A stretch of 64,000 bases of DNA from CAYPAV01 sp964408805 (GTDB lineage: Bacteria; Pseudomonadota; Alphaproteobacteria; UBA8366): the NCBI GenBank assembly GCA_964408805.1, contig CAYPAV010000022.1:1-64000 (forward strand), given 5' to 3'. A program made the translations under genes and the position numbers. Positions within the stretch are counted from its first letter, which is position 1; the number at the start of each line of letters is the position of its first letter. Positions 26,536-35,006 of this stretch are shown in pieces. The notes under the pieces were generated by a model. That model was not told the origin of the DNA and made no database searches. It saw only the letters and a program-made list of their open reading frames with translations.

Positions 26536-27915
26536 GTGACAGGCGTGACCATCGAGCTTGCGAACTGGATCGCAGACCTTTCGGCGGCGGATGTGCCGGA
26601 AAAGACTCGCCGCGTGGTGCGTTATGCGGTGCTCGATACGCTCGCCTGCGGCATGCATGGGCGCGATACCGAATGGGCCGGGATCGCCGAGCGTTGGGCC
26701 GCGGGCGGCGGCGGACCGACGACCATTTGGGGCGATACTGTGCCGTCGATGCGTGCCGAATTGGCCGCCTTCGTCAATGGAATCGCCTGCCACGCCTTCG
26801 AGCTCGACGATTATCATCCGAACAAGCTTCATGCGGGGGCCGTCGTCATCCCGGCCGTCCTGGCACTTGGCGAACGGCTGGACGCTTCCGGCGCGGACAT
26901 GCTGGTCGCGATCGCCGCCGGCTACGAGGTCATGTGCCGGGTCGCCGGCGCGCTCGAACCCTCGACCGCGAAATCGGTCGGGTGGCACATCACCGGCATT
27001 ACCGGCACCTTCGCCGCCGCCGCCGCCTCGGCCAGGCTGCTGGGTCTCGATGGCGAACGGACCGCCTGGGCGCTCGGCGTTGCGGGGACGCAGAGCAGTG
27101 GCCTTTTCGCCTTCAACGCCGACGGTGCCATGACCAAGCGCTTCCATGCGGGCGATGCCGCCCGGGCGGGCGTGGTCGCCGCCGAGCTTACCGCTGCCGG
27201 TTTCACCGGCCCCACGCAAATCTTCGAGGCCGACGACGGCGGTTTCTTGCGGGCGCATTCACCGAAAGCGGCCGCCGCGCCGCTGGTCGAAGGGCTCGGC
27301 TCCAACTGGCTGATGGATGACAATGCCTTCAAACCCTATTCCTGCTGCGGCAGCCTGCACGCCTATATTGACGCGGCCCTCGATCTTCGGACTCAATTCG
27401 GGCCGCCCGAGGGCCGGCGCGTCCGCATGGGCCTGCCAAAGGTGGTCGAGGTGCAATGCGGCTACGACTACGAACCGGGGACGACCCTGAACGCGCAAAT
27501 GAGTTCCCGCTACTGCATCGCCGCGGCGCTGCAACAGGGCCAAGTGCTGCCGCCGGAGTTCACCGCCGAGGCGATGGCGGCGCCCGAAAACGTCAATCTC
27601 GCCCAGGCGATCGAACAATCCCACGATGCGGAACTCGATTCCGTCTATCCGGCGAATTTCTGCGGCTGGGTGGAGCTGGAGACAGCGCCGGGCAGCGGTA
27701 CCTTCGAGCGGTCCTACAAACACGACCCCTCGGGCTCCCCCGCCAATCCCGAGAAGGAGACGGCGATGGTGGAGAAGGCGCGCCGCCTCTTGGCGCCGAT
27801 GCTGGCGCCGGAGCGGATCGAGGCGCTGGAGGCCGCCTGTCTTTCGCTGGAAGAAACCGATGCCGCGGGACTTATTCAGTGCCTCGCGAAACCGCACCGG
27901 GCGGCGGCGGAGTAG
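26536..27915 (+). CDS. MmgE/PrpD family protein, second copy
   Basis: 459 residues from the GTG at 26536, which has GGGAG 7 nt upstream and lies 13 bp after the prpF-like stop. Family signatures are YAVLDTLACGMHG, HAFELDDYHPNKLHAGAVVIPA, GAMTKRFHAGDAARAGV and FKPYSCCGSLHAYIDA. It belongs to the same family as the protein at 23871 but is clearly diverged, so the two are unlikely to be redundant. The longer frame from 26404 overlaps the PrpF-like gene and is rejected. Confidence 0.87.
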   Translation: MTGVTIELANWIADLSAADVPEKTRRVVRYAVLDTLACGMHGRDTEWAGIAERWAAGGGGPTTIWGDTVPSMRAELAAFVNGIACHAFELDDYHPNKLHAGAVVIPAVLALGERLDASGADMLVAIAAGYEVMCRVAGALEPSTAKSVGWHITGITGTFAAAAASARLLGLDGERTAWALGVAGTQSSGLFAFNADGAMTKRFHAGDAARAGVVAAELTAAGFTGPTQIFEADDGGFLRAHSPKAAAAPLVEGLGSNWLMDDNAFKPYSCCGSLHAYIDAALDLRTQFGPPEGRRVRMGLPKVVEVQCGYDYEPGTTLNAQMSSRYCIAAALQQGQVLPPEFTAEAMAAPENVNLAQAIEQSHDAELDSVYPANFCGWVELETAPGSGTFERSYKHDPSGSPANPEKETAMVEKARRLLAPMLAPERIEALEAACLSLEETDAAGLIQCLAKPHRAAAE

Positions 27916-27935
27916 CCTGCCGAAGGGTGCGGCGC

Positions 27936-28604
27936 CTAGTCGACCGATAGCGCCAGAACTCGGCTGACTTCGCTTGTCGGGCGGCCGGGTTCGGCTGCCC
28001 AGGCGTTGATCGCGTCCTGCACCTCGCGCTTCGCGCGTTTTCCCTTCGGCTCGCCGTCATAGGCGCCCCATTGGTTCAGCGCCTTCACGACGTCCTTGGT
28101 CAGAACGAATGTGTCCTTGCCGACCATGCGTAGGAAGTAGGGGCCCGACATGCCGCCCAATTGCTTGAAGCGTTTGGTCAAATCCTCCCAGAGCCCGACG
28201 ATGTCGGCCGCAGGCCAGGCGGCGAGCCAGGCGCCGAAGCTTCCCTCGCTTTCGACGATATCGCAGATCGCCGCCGCGTTGTGGTGTGTCGCCCGGATCT
28301 TGCCCCAATGGCGGATGATGCGCGTCTCGCCCATCAACGCCTCCAATTCCTCGTCGTTGAGGGCGCGAACGCGCCGCGGATCGAACCCCAGGAACACCTC
28401 CTCGAAGGCCGGCCACTTCCCTTCGACCATCGAATGCTTCAGCCCGGCGGCGAAAACGCGAAACGACATTCTCGAGAAATACCGGTCGTCTGCGACGGCC
28501 TGCAGCTCGGCCGGCGATTTCGTCTCCGGCATCAGCCCGGCGAGCGCCTCGGACCCGCCGGACCGTTTTTCGGCGATATCCAGAATCTTTTCGAACGGGG
28601 TCAT
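27936..28604 (-). CDS. DNA-3-methyladenine glycosylase I family protein
   Basis: 222 residues with the alphaproteobacterial pattern of this family: MTPFEKILDIAEKRSGG, LADDRYFSRMSFRVFAAGLKHSMVEGKWP (in two helices), FDPRRV, ETRIIRHWGKIRATHHNA and GPYFLRMVGKDTFVLTKDVV. It would excise alkylated adenine from DNA through the helix-hairpin-helix fold. The E. coli Tag zinc-binding N terminus is not present, so activity on 3-methyladenine is inferred from family only. It is convergent with the MmgE/PrpD gene and stands alone on the minus strand. Confidence 0.8.
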   Translation of the reverse strand: MTPFEKILDIAEKRSGGSEALAGLMPETKSPAELQAVADDRYFSRMSFRVFAAGLKHSMVEGKWPAFEEVFLGFDPRRVRALNDEELEALMGETRIIRHWGKIRATHHNAAAICDIVESEGSFGAWLAAWPAADIVGLWEDLTKRFKQLGGMSGPYFLRMVGKDTFVLTKDVVKALNQWGAYDGEPKGKRAKREVQDAINAWAAEPGRPTSEVSRVLALSVD

Positions 28605-28778
28605 CCCTGGGTCACTCCGGCGCGGAAGCGGTTCGCCTCCTGGTTCAAGCCCACGCCCTTACTCACCAATTCCGCGGCTGCCGTCAAGAGCCGGAAGTCT
28701 CGGTGGCAAGAAACCCGGCCCCGCTCTCGCGCGGCGGCGGAGTATATGTTTTAGGTTTGGGAAGACACAAAAATCGAA

Positions 28779-28804
28779 GTCATTCCCGCTTTTGCGGGAA
28801 TGAC
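28779..28804. repeat. Perfect 11-bp inverted repeat with TTTT loop
   Basis: GTCATTCCCGC (28779-28789) and GCGGGAATGAC (28794-28804) are exact reverse complements around TTTT. The hairpin lies in the 219-bp gap between two minus-strand genes, just past the stop of the alcohol dehydrogenase gene. On the minus strand it is followed by TTCGATTTTT, so it may act as an intrinsic terminator. This CATTCCCGC palindrome type also occurs as a dispersed intergenic element in many proteobacteria. Confidence 0.6.
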
Positions 28805-28823
28805 GGGATCGGCGGTTAGGTGT

Positions 28824-29954
28824 CTAAATCCCGTGCGGCCGCAGGATCTGCCGCACCGCTTCGCCCTTGGCCAGGCGGTCGAAGCCGGCGTTCAGGCCGT
28901 CGAAATCGACGAAGCCGCTGCGGAGGCGATCAACCGGCAGTTTGCCTTGCCGGTAGAGCGAGAGGAAGCGCGGGATGTCGCGGCGAGGCACGCAGCTACC
29001 CATGTAGCTGCCCTTGATGGTGCGGTTGTCGCTGACCATCTGGGCGATCGGGATGTCGAGCGTCGCCTCGGGGCGAGGCAGGCCGGCGGTGACCACGGTG
29101 CCGCCGCGCCGGCACATCGCATATGCGGTCTCGAGCGCTTTGGGCACGCCGGCCAGCTCGATCGCGAAGTCGACCCCGCCGCCGGTAATTTCCTTGATCT
29201 GGTCGACGCAGTCCGGATCACCGGAATTGACCGTGTCGGTCGCGCCCAATTGCCGCGCGAAGGCGAGCTTGTCATCCAGCACGTCGACCGCGATCACGCG
29301 CTCCGCGCCCGAGAGAATGGTCGCGAACATCGCATTCAAGCCGGCCCCGCCGAGGCCCAACACCGCGACCTTGGCGCCCGGCGGTACTTGCGCCGTGTTG
29401 ACGACGGCACCCACGCCGGTGATCACCGCGCAGCCGAAGAGGGCCGCGTCCTCAAGCGGGATGTCGTCCTCGATTCGGATCACCGAGCCTTCCGCCAAGA
29501 CGGCATATTCCGCATAGCACGAAACCCCGGAGGTATGGTTGATGACCTCGCCGCCGAGCCGAATCTTGTGGTTTCCGGTGATCAGGTGGCCGTCGCTCCG
29601 GGCCTCGTAGGCGGTTTCGCAGAGATAGGGTTCGGCCCGGTCGCAGGCGGGGCAGGTGCCGCAGTTCGGCACGAAGAACAGGATCGCATGATCGCCCGCC
29701 TTGACCCGCGTCACTCCCTCGCCGACTTCCTCGACGATGCCGGCCGCTTCGTGGCCGGGCACGTAGGGCATCTTCCGGGGGCGGACCCCCTCGATCGCCG
29801 AGAGATCGGAATGACAGAGCCCCGCCGCCAGCACCTTGACCAGCACCTCGCCTGGGCCGGGCGAGTCGAGATCGACCTCCTCGACCTTGACGGGCCGGGT
29901 GTCGGTGAAGGGGTGGTCGGCGTTCTCGTAGACGACGGCGGCTTTCATTTTCAT
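28824..29954 (-). CDS. Zinc-dependent alcohol dehydrogenase
   Basis: 376 residues of the medium-chain dehydrogenase family, class III-like subgroup. The catalytic zinc ligands are in GLCHSD, GHEAAG (His/Glu) and FGCAVITGVGAVVN; the structural zinc site has four cysteines in CGTCPACDRAEPYLC. The NAD loop is VLGLGGAGLNAMF. It probably oxidises an alcohol or hydroxymethyl-thiol adduct. ATG 29954 has GGAG 7 nt upstream. The gene is the last of a minus-strand set with an SDR and a NIPSNAP protein. Confidence 0.9.
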   Translation of the reverse strand: MKMKAAVVYENADHPFTDTRPVKVEEVDLDSPGPGEVLVKVLAAGLCHSDLSAIEGVRPRKMPYVPGHEAAGIVEEVGEGVTRVKAGDHAILFFVPNCGTCPACDRAEPYLCETAYEARSDGHLITGNHKIRLGGEVINHTSGVSCYAEYAVLAEGSVIRIEDDIPLEDAALFGCAVITGVGAVVNTAQVPPGAKVAVLGLGGAGLNAMFATILSGAERVIAVDVLDDKLAFARQLGATDTVNSGDPDCVDQIKEITGGGVDFAIELAGVPKALETAYAMCRRGGTVVTAGLPRPEATLDIPIAQMVSDNRTIKGSYMGSCVPRRDIPRFLSLYRQGKLPVDRLRSGFVDFDGLNAGFDRLAKGEAVRQILRPHGI

Positions 29955-30003
29955 AGACGTTCTCCGGCTGGGCGACTGTCAATGATATGTGGACCACCCG
30001 GCC

Positions 30004-30651
30004 TCAGGTCCAGCGCGCCTCGTCCTTGGTGTCCTCTGCGGTCAGGAGCGTGGTCGTATAGACCGCCGTCCAGTCACAGAGATCGTAGCGCCGGCTGAGC
30101 TGTCGGCGGACCTCCGCCTCCGCGTCCCCTTGCGGCAGTTTCGAGCGTTCCCACATCGCGAGGTCGGGACGGCGGGTCACCAGAAGGGCGCGGATCGTCT
30201 CCTCGTCGCCGGTAATCCGCCAGAGCCCGATGACCTGGGAATCGTAGGCGCTCTCGAAGCCGGGCCAGGCGGCGGTGCAAAGGTCGAGGAATTCCGGAAA
30301 GTTCCCGTCCGGCACCTCGAACCAGCGGAACGCGTAGTTGCCCTGCCGGCGCGGCGGCTCGGCCGCCTCGGGGCGAAGGGTTGGCGTCATGACGTCGAGC
30401 TCGGCCGCGCGGACCGCGTCCATTTCGTCATGCAGAAGATCGGCGTAGCGAAGTGCTGCTTCCGTTCCGGGCCAGACCGTGATCGCGGTCACGGTGTCGC
30501 GGGGCAGACCGATCTGACTCCGCCAGAGTCCGTAAAGCCGGCCATCCTGTGTGGCGATCCGCGCGGCGCCGTCCTTTGCCATGGCTTCGGCGGCGCTCTC
30601 CCAAGCACGGGGGGCGCAGTTGATGCGGTGATGGACGTAGGTTTCGGTCAT
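30004..30651 (-). CDS. NIPSNAP-family protein, duplicated domain
   Basis: 215 residues, apparently two ferredoxin-like alpha-beta repeats: TYVHHRINCAPRAWESAAEAM followed by LYGLWRSQIG in the first half, and YAFRWFEVPDGNFPEFLDLC with VIGLWRI in the second. This pattern matches NIPSNAP proteins, often found beside catabolic oxidoreductases with unclear function. ATG 30651 has GAGGAA upstream. It lies 8 bp after the Tyr-less SDR stop, so the two are co-transcribed. Confidence 0.7.
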   Translation of the reverse strand: MTETYVHHRINCAPRAWESAAEAMAKDGAARIATQDGRLYGLWRSQIGLPRDTVTAITVWPGTEAALRYADLLHDEMDAVRAAELDVMTPTLRPEAAEPPRRQGNYAFRWFEVPDGNFPEFLDLCTAAWPGFESAYDSQVIGLWRITGDEETIRALLVTRRPDLAMWERSKLPQGDAEAEVRRQLSRRYDLCDWTAVYTTTLLTAEDTKDEARWT

Positions 30652-30658
30652 GACTTCC

Positions 30659-31414
30659 TCACGCAATCGATACGTACCAGGCGCCATTCACATGGATCGT
30701 CTGACCCGATGTGTAGCGCCCGTCCGGCCCCGCGAGGAGCCGCACCATCGCCGAAATCTCGTGCGGTTCGCCCGACCGGCCGAGCGGGATCGGGTGTTCT
30801 TGAAAATGCGCCGACATCTCTTTGCGGTCGTGATGGGCGATGTGTCCCGGGGCCACGCAATTGACGGTGATGCCCTGGGGCGCGAGCTCGATCGCCAAGG
30901 CGCTGGTCATGCCGGAAAGTCCGGCCTTCGCGGTCGCGACGGCGACGCGGTTGGCGACCCCGGCCTGGCCCGAAACACCGCCGATATTGACGATCGCGCC
31001 TGCGCCATTGGCCGAAAGATGCGGGATCGCCGCCTTGGAGAGGAGAAAGGCGGAGTCGAGCGTGCTTTGAAGGACGCCCCGCCAATCGGCGAAATCCGTC
31101 TCGGTGATCGGCTGGGCGATCCGATGGGCGACGTTGTTGACCAGGATATCGAGTCTTCCGAAGGCCGAGAGCGCGGCGTCGACCAACCCAGCCGCGCCAT
31201 CCGGATCGGAGACGTCCGCCATATGCTTGATCGCCCGCCCGCCCGCGGCTTCGACCTCGGCCACGACCCGGTCGGCGGCGTCCTCGGAGTGGCGCGCATT
31301 GATCACGACGCCGGCGCCGGCTTCACCAAGCGACAGCGCCACCGCGCGGCCGATCCCGCGAACACTGCCGGTGACGATGGCCGCTTGGCCCTCGATCTCA
31401 CGTTTCTCGGACAT
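30659..31414 (-). CDS. SDR-fold protein lacking catalytic Ser and Tyr
   Basis: 251 residues with a standard SDR nucleotide site (VTGSVRGIGRAVA) and LVNNVA at the NNAG position. The catalytic tetrad is degraded: the Ser position is Gly146 (in IVNIGGVSG) and the Tyr position is Val159, while Lys163 is kept in ATAKAGL. It therefore should not work by the usual Ser-Tyr-Lys mechanism. ATG 31414 has GGGAGAG upstream; the longer frame from 31570 has no support. It is divergent from the Rieske oxygenase gene, across about 180 bp. Confidence 0.82.
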   Translation of the reverse strand: MSEKREIEGQAAIVTGSVRGIGRAVALSLGEAGAGVVINARHSEDAADRVVAEVEAAGGRAIKHMADVSDPDGAAGLVDAALSAFGRLDILVNNVAHRIAQPITETDFADWRGVLQSTLDSAFLLSKAAIPHLSANGAGAIVNIGGVSGQAGVANRVAVATAKAGLSGMTSALAIELAPQGITVNCVAPGHIAHHDRKEMSAHFQEHPIPLGRSGEPHEISAMVRLLAGPDGRYTSGQTIHVNGAWYVSIA

Positions 31415-31593
31415 GGCGTCTTCTCTCCCGAATGGTTCGATGCCCGCAAGGTGTCTGGTCGTGAATCCAATGGATTGGGGTGGGCGAGGCAAGGGTTTTG
31501 TGGGCGGCTCGGCAATTCCGATTGACTCGATCTCGCTTCGCTTGCGAAGTTGATTCCGAAAGACCACCACCCGACCGGAGAGGGGCCCCGCCG

Positions 31594-32841
31594 ATGCTTG
31601 CCAATACGGACACAGCGCTTCCCGACCTCGACTGGCCCGAAGGCGTCACCAGCCGTGTTCCCTTTCGCGTCTATGACGACCGGGAAATCCATGCCGCCGA
31701 ACAGGCGCGGGTCTTCCAGGGACCGACCTGGCAGTTTCTCTGTCTCGCGAGCGAAGTGCCGGAGGTCGGCGACTACAAGACAACCCATATCGGCGAGACG
31801 CCCGTCATCGTCACCCGAAGCGAGGACGGCGAACTGAACGCCATGGAGAACCGCTGCGTCCACAAGGGGGCCCTCGTCTGCCTGAACGACCGGGGCAATG
31901 TGCGCGAGCTGACCTGCGTCTATCACAACTGGCTCTATTCGCTGAAAGGCGAGCTTCGGAGTGTCGCCTTCCAGAAGGGGGTCAAGGGCCTCGGCGGCAT
32001 GCCCGAGGATTTCGAGCTGGGAGAACATCGCCTGCGGCCGCTTCGGGTCGCCGAGCTGGCGGGACTGGTGTTCGGTACCTTCTCGGCGGAGGCGCTGCCG
32101 GTCGAGGATTTCATTGGTCCCGAGATCGTCCAGCGCCTGCGGCGCGTCCTTAACCGGCCGCCGCGGATCCTCGGCTATCATTCGCAATATCTGAACAACA
32201 ATTGGAAGCTCTACGTCGAGAACGTGAAGGACACCTATCACGCGGGGCTGCTGCACCTTTTCTTCGCCACCTTCCGGCTCAACCGTCTTGCCTCCGAGGG
32301 CGGCGTCCTGATCTCCGAGGACGGCGGCAACCATGCCAGCTATTCGCGGCGGCGCACCATCCATGCCAACGCCGAATACGACCAGTCGCTGCTTCGCGCC
32401 AGCCGCCAGGACTACAAGCTGGCCGATCCCTCGCTGCTCGATTCATTCGACGAGTTCGGCGACGGCATCAACGTCCAGATCCTGTCGGTCTTCCCCAATT
32501 TCATTCTGCAGCAGGTCGAGAACAGCATTGCCCTCCGCCAGGTCCTGCCGAAAGGCACCGGCGAGACGGAGCTGAACTGGACCGTGCTCGGCTTCGAGGA
32601 CGATGACGAGGCGACGACGCGGATGCGTTTGAAGCAAGCCAACCTGATCGGGCCGGCGGGCTTTATCTCGATGGAGGACGGGGCCGTCGGCGGCTTCGTC
32701 CAGCGTGCCATCACCGGGGCGTTGGACGATACCTCGATGATGGAAATGGGCGGACGCGACCATACCTCCGACAACACCCGGACGACCGAGGCATCGGTGC
32801 GCGGGTTCTGGAACGCCTATCGCCAGCACATGCGAATTTGA
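31594..32841 (+). CDS. Rieske ring-hydroxylating dioxygenase, alpha subunit
   Basis: 415 residues. The N-terminal Rieske domain has CVHKG and CVYHNW, giving the C-x-H and C-x2-H ligands of the 2Fe-2S cluster. The catalytic domain has NWKLYVENVKDTYHAGLLH with the D-x2-H-x4-H mononuclear iron site. It would dihydroxylate an aromatic acid, and the overall architecture is anthranilate/salicylate-like. The small subunit follows 16 bp downstream. No ferredoxin or reductase gene is near, so electrons must come from elsewhere. The frame is open from 31480, but ATG 31594 fits the family start. Confidence 0.92.
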   Translation: MLANTDTALPDLDWPEGVTSRVPFRVYDDREIHAAEQARVFQGPTWQFLCLASEVPEVGDYKTTHIGETPVIVTRSEDGELNAMENRCVHKGALVCLNDRGNVRELTCVYHNWLYSLKGELRSVAFQKGVKGLGGMPEDFELGEHRLRPLRVAELAGLVFGTFSAEALPVEDFIGPEIVQRLRRVLNRPPRILGYHSQYLNNNWKLYVENVKDTYHAGLLHLFFATFRLNRLASEGGVLISEDGGNHASYSRRRTIHANAEYDQSLLRASRQDYKLADPSLLDSFDEFGDGINVQILSVFPNFILQQVENSIALRQVLPKGTGETELNWTVLGFEDDDEATTRMRLKQANLIGPAGFISMEDGAVGGFVQRAITGALDDTSMMEMGGRDHTSDNTRTTEASVRGFWNAYRQHMRI

Positions 32842-32857
32842 CGGGGCGGCGGGACCA

Positions 32858-33328
32858 ATGGATATCGAACGCCAGCTTCGCGTCGAGAACCTGCTCGCGC
32901 GCTACGCGGATTGTCTCGATCAGGGCCGCTTCGAGGAATGGCCCGGTTTCTTTACCGAAGCTTGCCTCTACAAGATCATCTCGGCCGAGAACCACGAGCG
33001 CGGCCTGCCGCTCGGCGTGATCGATTGCGACAATCGCGCCATGCTGGAGGACCGGGTCATGGCGCTCCGTGACGCCAATATCTACGAGGAGCACCGCTAT
33101 CGCCATATCCTCTCGACGACCCTGATCACCGGCGCCGACGATGACGGGATCCAGGCCGAGACGGGCTATCTCGTGATGCGGATCATGCGCGACGGCGAGA
33201 CCATGCCCTTCAGCACCGGCCGCTACCTCGACCGCATCGTCGAGCGGGACGGCGAGCTCTGCTTCGAGGCGCGTCTGGTGGTGTTCGACAGCAAGCGGAT
33301 CGACACATTGCTGGTCTTCCCAATCTGA
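32858..33328 (+). CDS. Ring-hydroxylating dioxygenase, beta subunit
   Basis: 156 residues, the cone-shaped NTF2-like small subunit that forms the structural base of alpha3beta3 oxygenases. Typical are LLARYADCLDQGRFEEWPGFF at the start, an EEHRYRHILS strand, and EARLVVFDSKRIDTLLVFPI at the end. It has no catalytic residues. The spacing of 16 bp from the alpha gene indicates one transcript. Confidence 0.9.
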   Translation: MDIERQLRVENLLARYADCLDQGRFEEWPGFFTEACLYKIISAENHERGLPLGVIDCDNRAMLEDRVMALRDANIYEEHRYRHILSTTLITGADDDGIQAETGYLVMRIMRDGETMPFSTGRYLDRIVERDGELCFEARLVVFDSKRIDTLLVFPI

Positions 33329-33426
33329 GAGCGGTCTTGGCGCCGGCCGCAGCAATCCGACCCTGGACGGTCGACCGTCCCGTACCAATTGGATTTATCC
33401 GACGGATAGCGAGCGGGAAATGCGAA

Positions 33427-34911
33427 ATGGCGGATTATGACGTGATCGTGGTCGGGGCGGGAAGTGCCGCGCTCTCGGCGGCCGTCTCCGCGCGTGAGAA
33501 CGGGGCCGGCAAGGTCCTGGTGCTGGAGAAGGCGGACCGAGCGAACCGGGGCGGCAATACCCATTTCAGCGGCGGCATCATGCGCTTCGCCTTCGACGAC
33601 CCGAGGGACATCGCCCCCCTCCTGCCGGGCGTCGAAGAGAAATATCTGAACTTCTTCGAAGGCGTTCAGCCCTATACGGCGGCCGATATGAAGGGCGACC
33701 TGATGCGGGTCACGCGCGGGCGCACCGACCCGGAACTTTCCGACTATCTGATCGGTCATTCGAAAGACGTGGTCTTCTGGGCGAACCAGCATGGCGGCAT
33801 CCCGATGGAGCCCGCCGGCACCATCGCCGGGGTGGAGAAGAACGGTGTAATTTATTGGCCGAAGGGGGCCATTGTCCGGGCCGAGCATGAGGGGGTCGGC
33901 CTCTCGGCCGGCTGGTTCAAATGCGCCGAGCGGGAAGGCGTCGAGATCCGCTACGAGACCGGTGCAATGAAGCTGCTGCAGGACCGGCAGGGGCGTGTCT
34001 CGGGCGTCGAGACCCGAAGCCCCGCCGGGCTGGAGGAGATCACAGCCGAGGCGGTCATCCTCGCCTGCGGCGGGTTCGAGGCCAATGCCCAATGGCGTGC
34101 GCGCTATCTCGGCGGCCCCTGGGGTCATGCGAAGGTCCGCGGCACCCGCCACAACCAGGGCGACGGCCACCGCATGGCCTTTGACGTCGGGGCGCTCGCG
34201 GTCGGCCATTGGGGCGGCTGCCATGCCACACCCATCGCCGCCGAATGGGGCGATTTCGCCGACCGGCGCCTGACCGACAAGTCGAACCGGCTGACCTATC
34301 TCTATGGCGTGATGATCAACCGCCTCGGCCGCCGCTTCGTCGACGAAGGCGAGGACACCCAGTTCTACACCTACGCCAAGTTTGGCGGCGAGATCCTGCA
34401 TCAGCCGGGCGGCATCGCTTGGCAGATCTTCGACCAGAAGACCGTGCACCTGCTGGAACCCCGCTACGAGACCACCGACCCGGTGATGGCCGACACCCTG
34501 GCCGGGCTGCTCGAGCAGCTCGACGTCGAAGACAAGGCGACCGCCCTGCAAACGCTGGAGGATTACAACGCCGCCTGCGGGGACGAATCCGCCTTCGATC
34601 CGACCGGGAAGGACGGCCTCTCGACCTCGGGCCTGGAGATCGAGAAGACCAACTGGGCGACCCGTCTCGACCAGCCGCCCTTCGTCGCCTATTCCGCAAC
34701 CGGCGGCATCACCTTCACTTTCGGTGGCCTCAAGATCGACACAGATGCCCGCGTGATCGCCACCGACTGGCGCCCGATCGAGGGCCTCTATGCCTGCGGC
34801 GAACTGGTCGGCGACATTTTCCACTACAACTATCCCGGCGGCACCGGCCTGGTCTCGGGCATGGTCTTCGGCCGCACCGCCGGACGGAACGCGGCGGGGT
34901 TTGGGGGGTAG
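33427..34911 (+). CDS. tcuA: FAD-dependent tricarballylate dehydrogenase-like protein (TcuA)
   Basis: 494 residues of the fumarate reductase/succinate dehydrogenase flavoprotein fold. The FAD-binding N terminus is DVIVVGAGSAALSAAVSA; the TcuA-type segment RGGNTHFSGGIMRFAFD follows. The capping and substrate domain includes GGCHATPIAAEWGDF, and the C terminus GDIFHYNYPGGTGLVSGMVFGR closes the FAD site. TcuA oxidises tricarballylate to aconitate, but the TcuB partner and TcuC transporter are absent here, so the substrate may differ. The start at 33427 places the dinucleotide fold at the N terminus. Confidence 0.85.
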   Translation: MADYDVIVVGAGSAALSAAVSARENGAGKVLVLEKADRANRGGNTHFSGGIMRFAFDDPRDIAPLLPGVEEKYLNFFEGVQPYTAADMKGDLMRVTRGRTDPELSDYLIGHSKDVVFWANQHGGIPMEPAGTIAGVEKNGVIYWPKGAIVRAEHEGVGLSAGWFKCAEREGVEIRYETGAMKLLQDRQGRVSGVETRSPAGLEEITAEAVILACGGFEANAQWRARYLGGPWGHAKVRGTRHNQGDGHRMAFDVGALAVGHWGGCHATPIAAEWGDFADRRLTDKSNRLTYLYGVMINRLGRRFVDEGEDTQFYTYAKFGGEILHQPGGIAWQIFDQKTVHLLEPRYETTDPVMADTLAGLLEQLDVEDKATALQTLEDYNAACGDESAFDPTGKDGLSTSGLEIEKTNWATRLDQPPFVAYSATGGITFTFGGLKIDTDARVIATDWRPIEGLYACGELVGDIFHYNYPGGTGLVSGMVFGRTAGRNAAGFGG

Positions 34912-35006
34912 TTGGTTGGGATTTGTCCGCAATTTTGTTTGCGCGAGGGTATTCTCGTTTCGCATCCTCAACGTGGCATAATTCGTTGATGAATGGAGCC
35001 GGCACG

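Noticed and set aside
34209..35006. In-frame extension of the M23 gene across the tcuA-like gene
   Set aside because: The extension is Arg/Pro-rich shadow sequence of a high-GC gene; the signal peptide starts at 35007 with a ribosome site.
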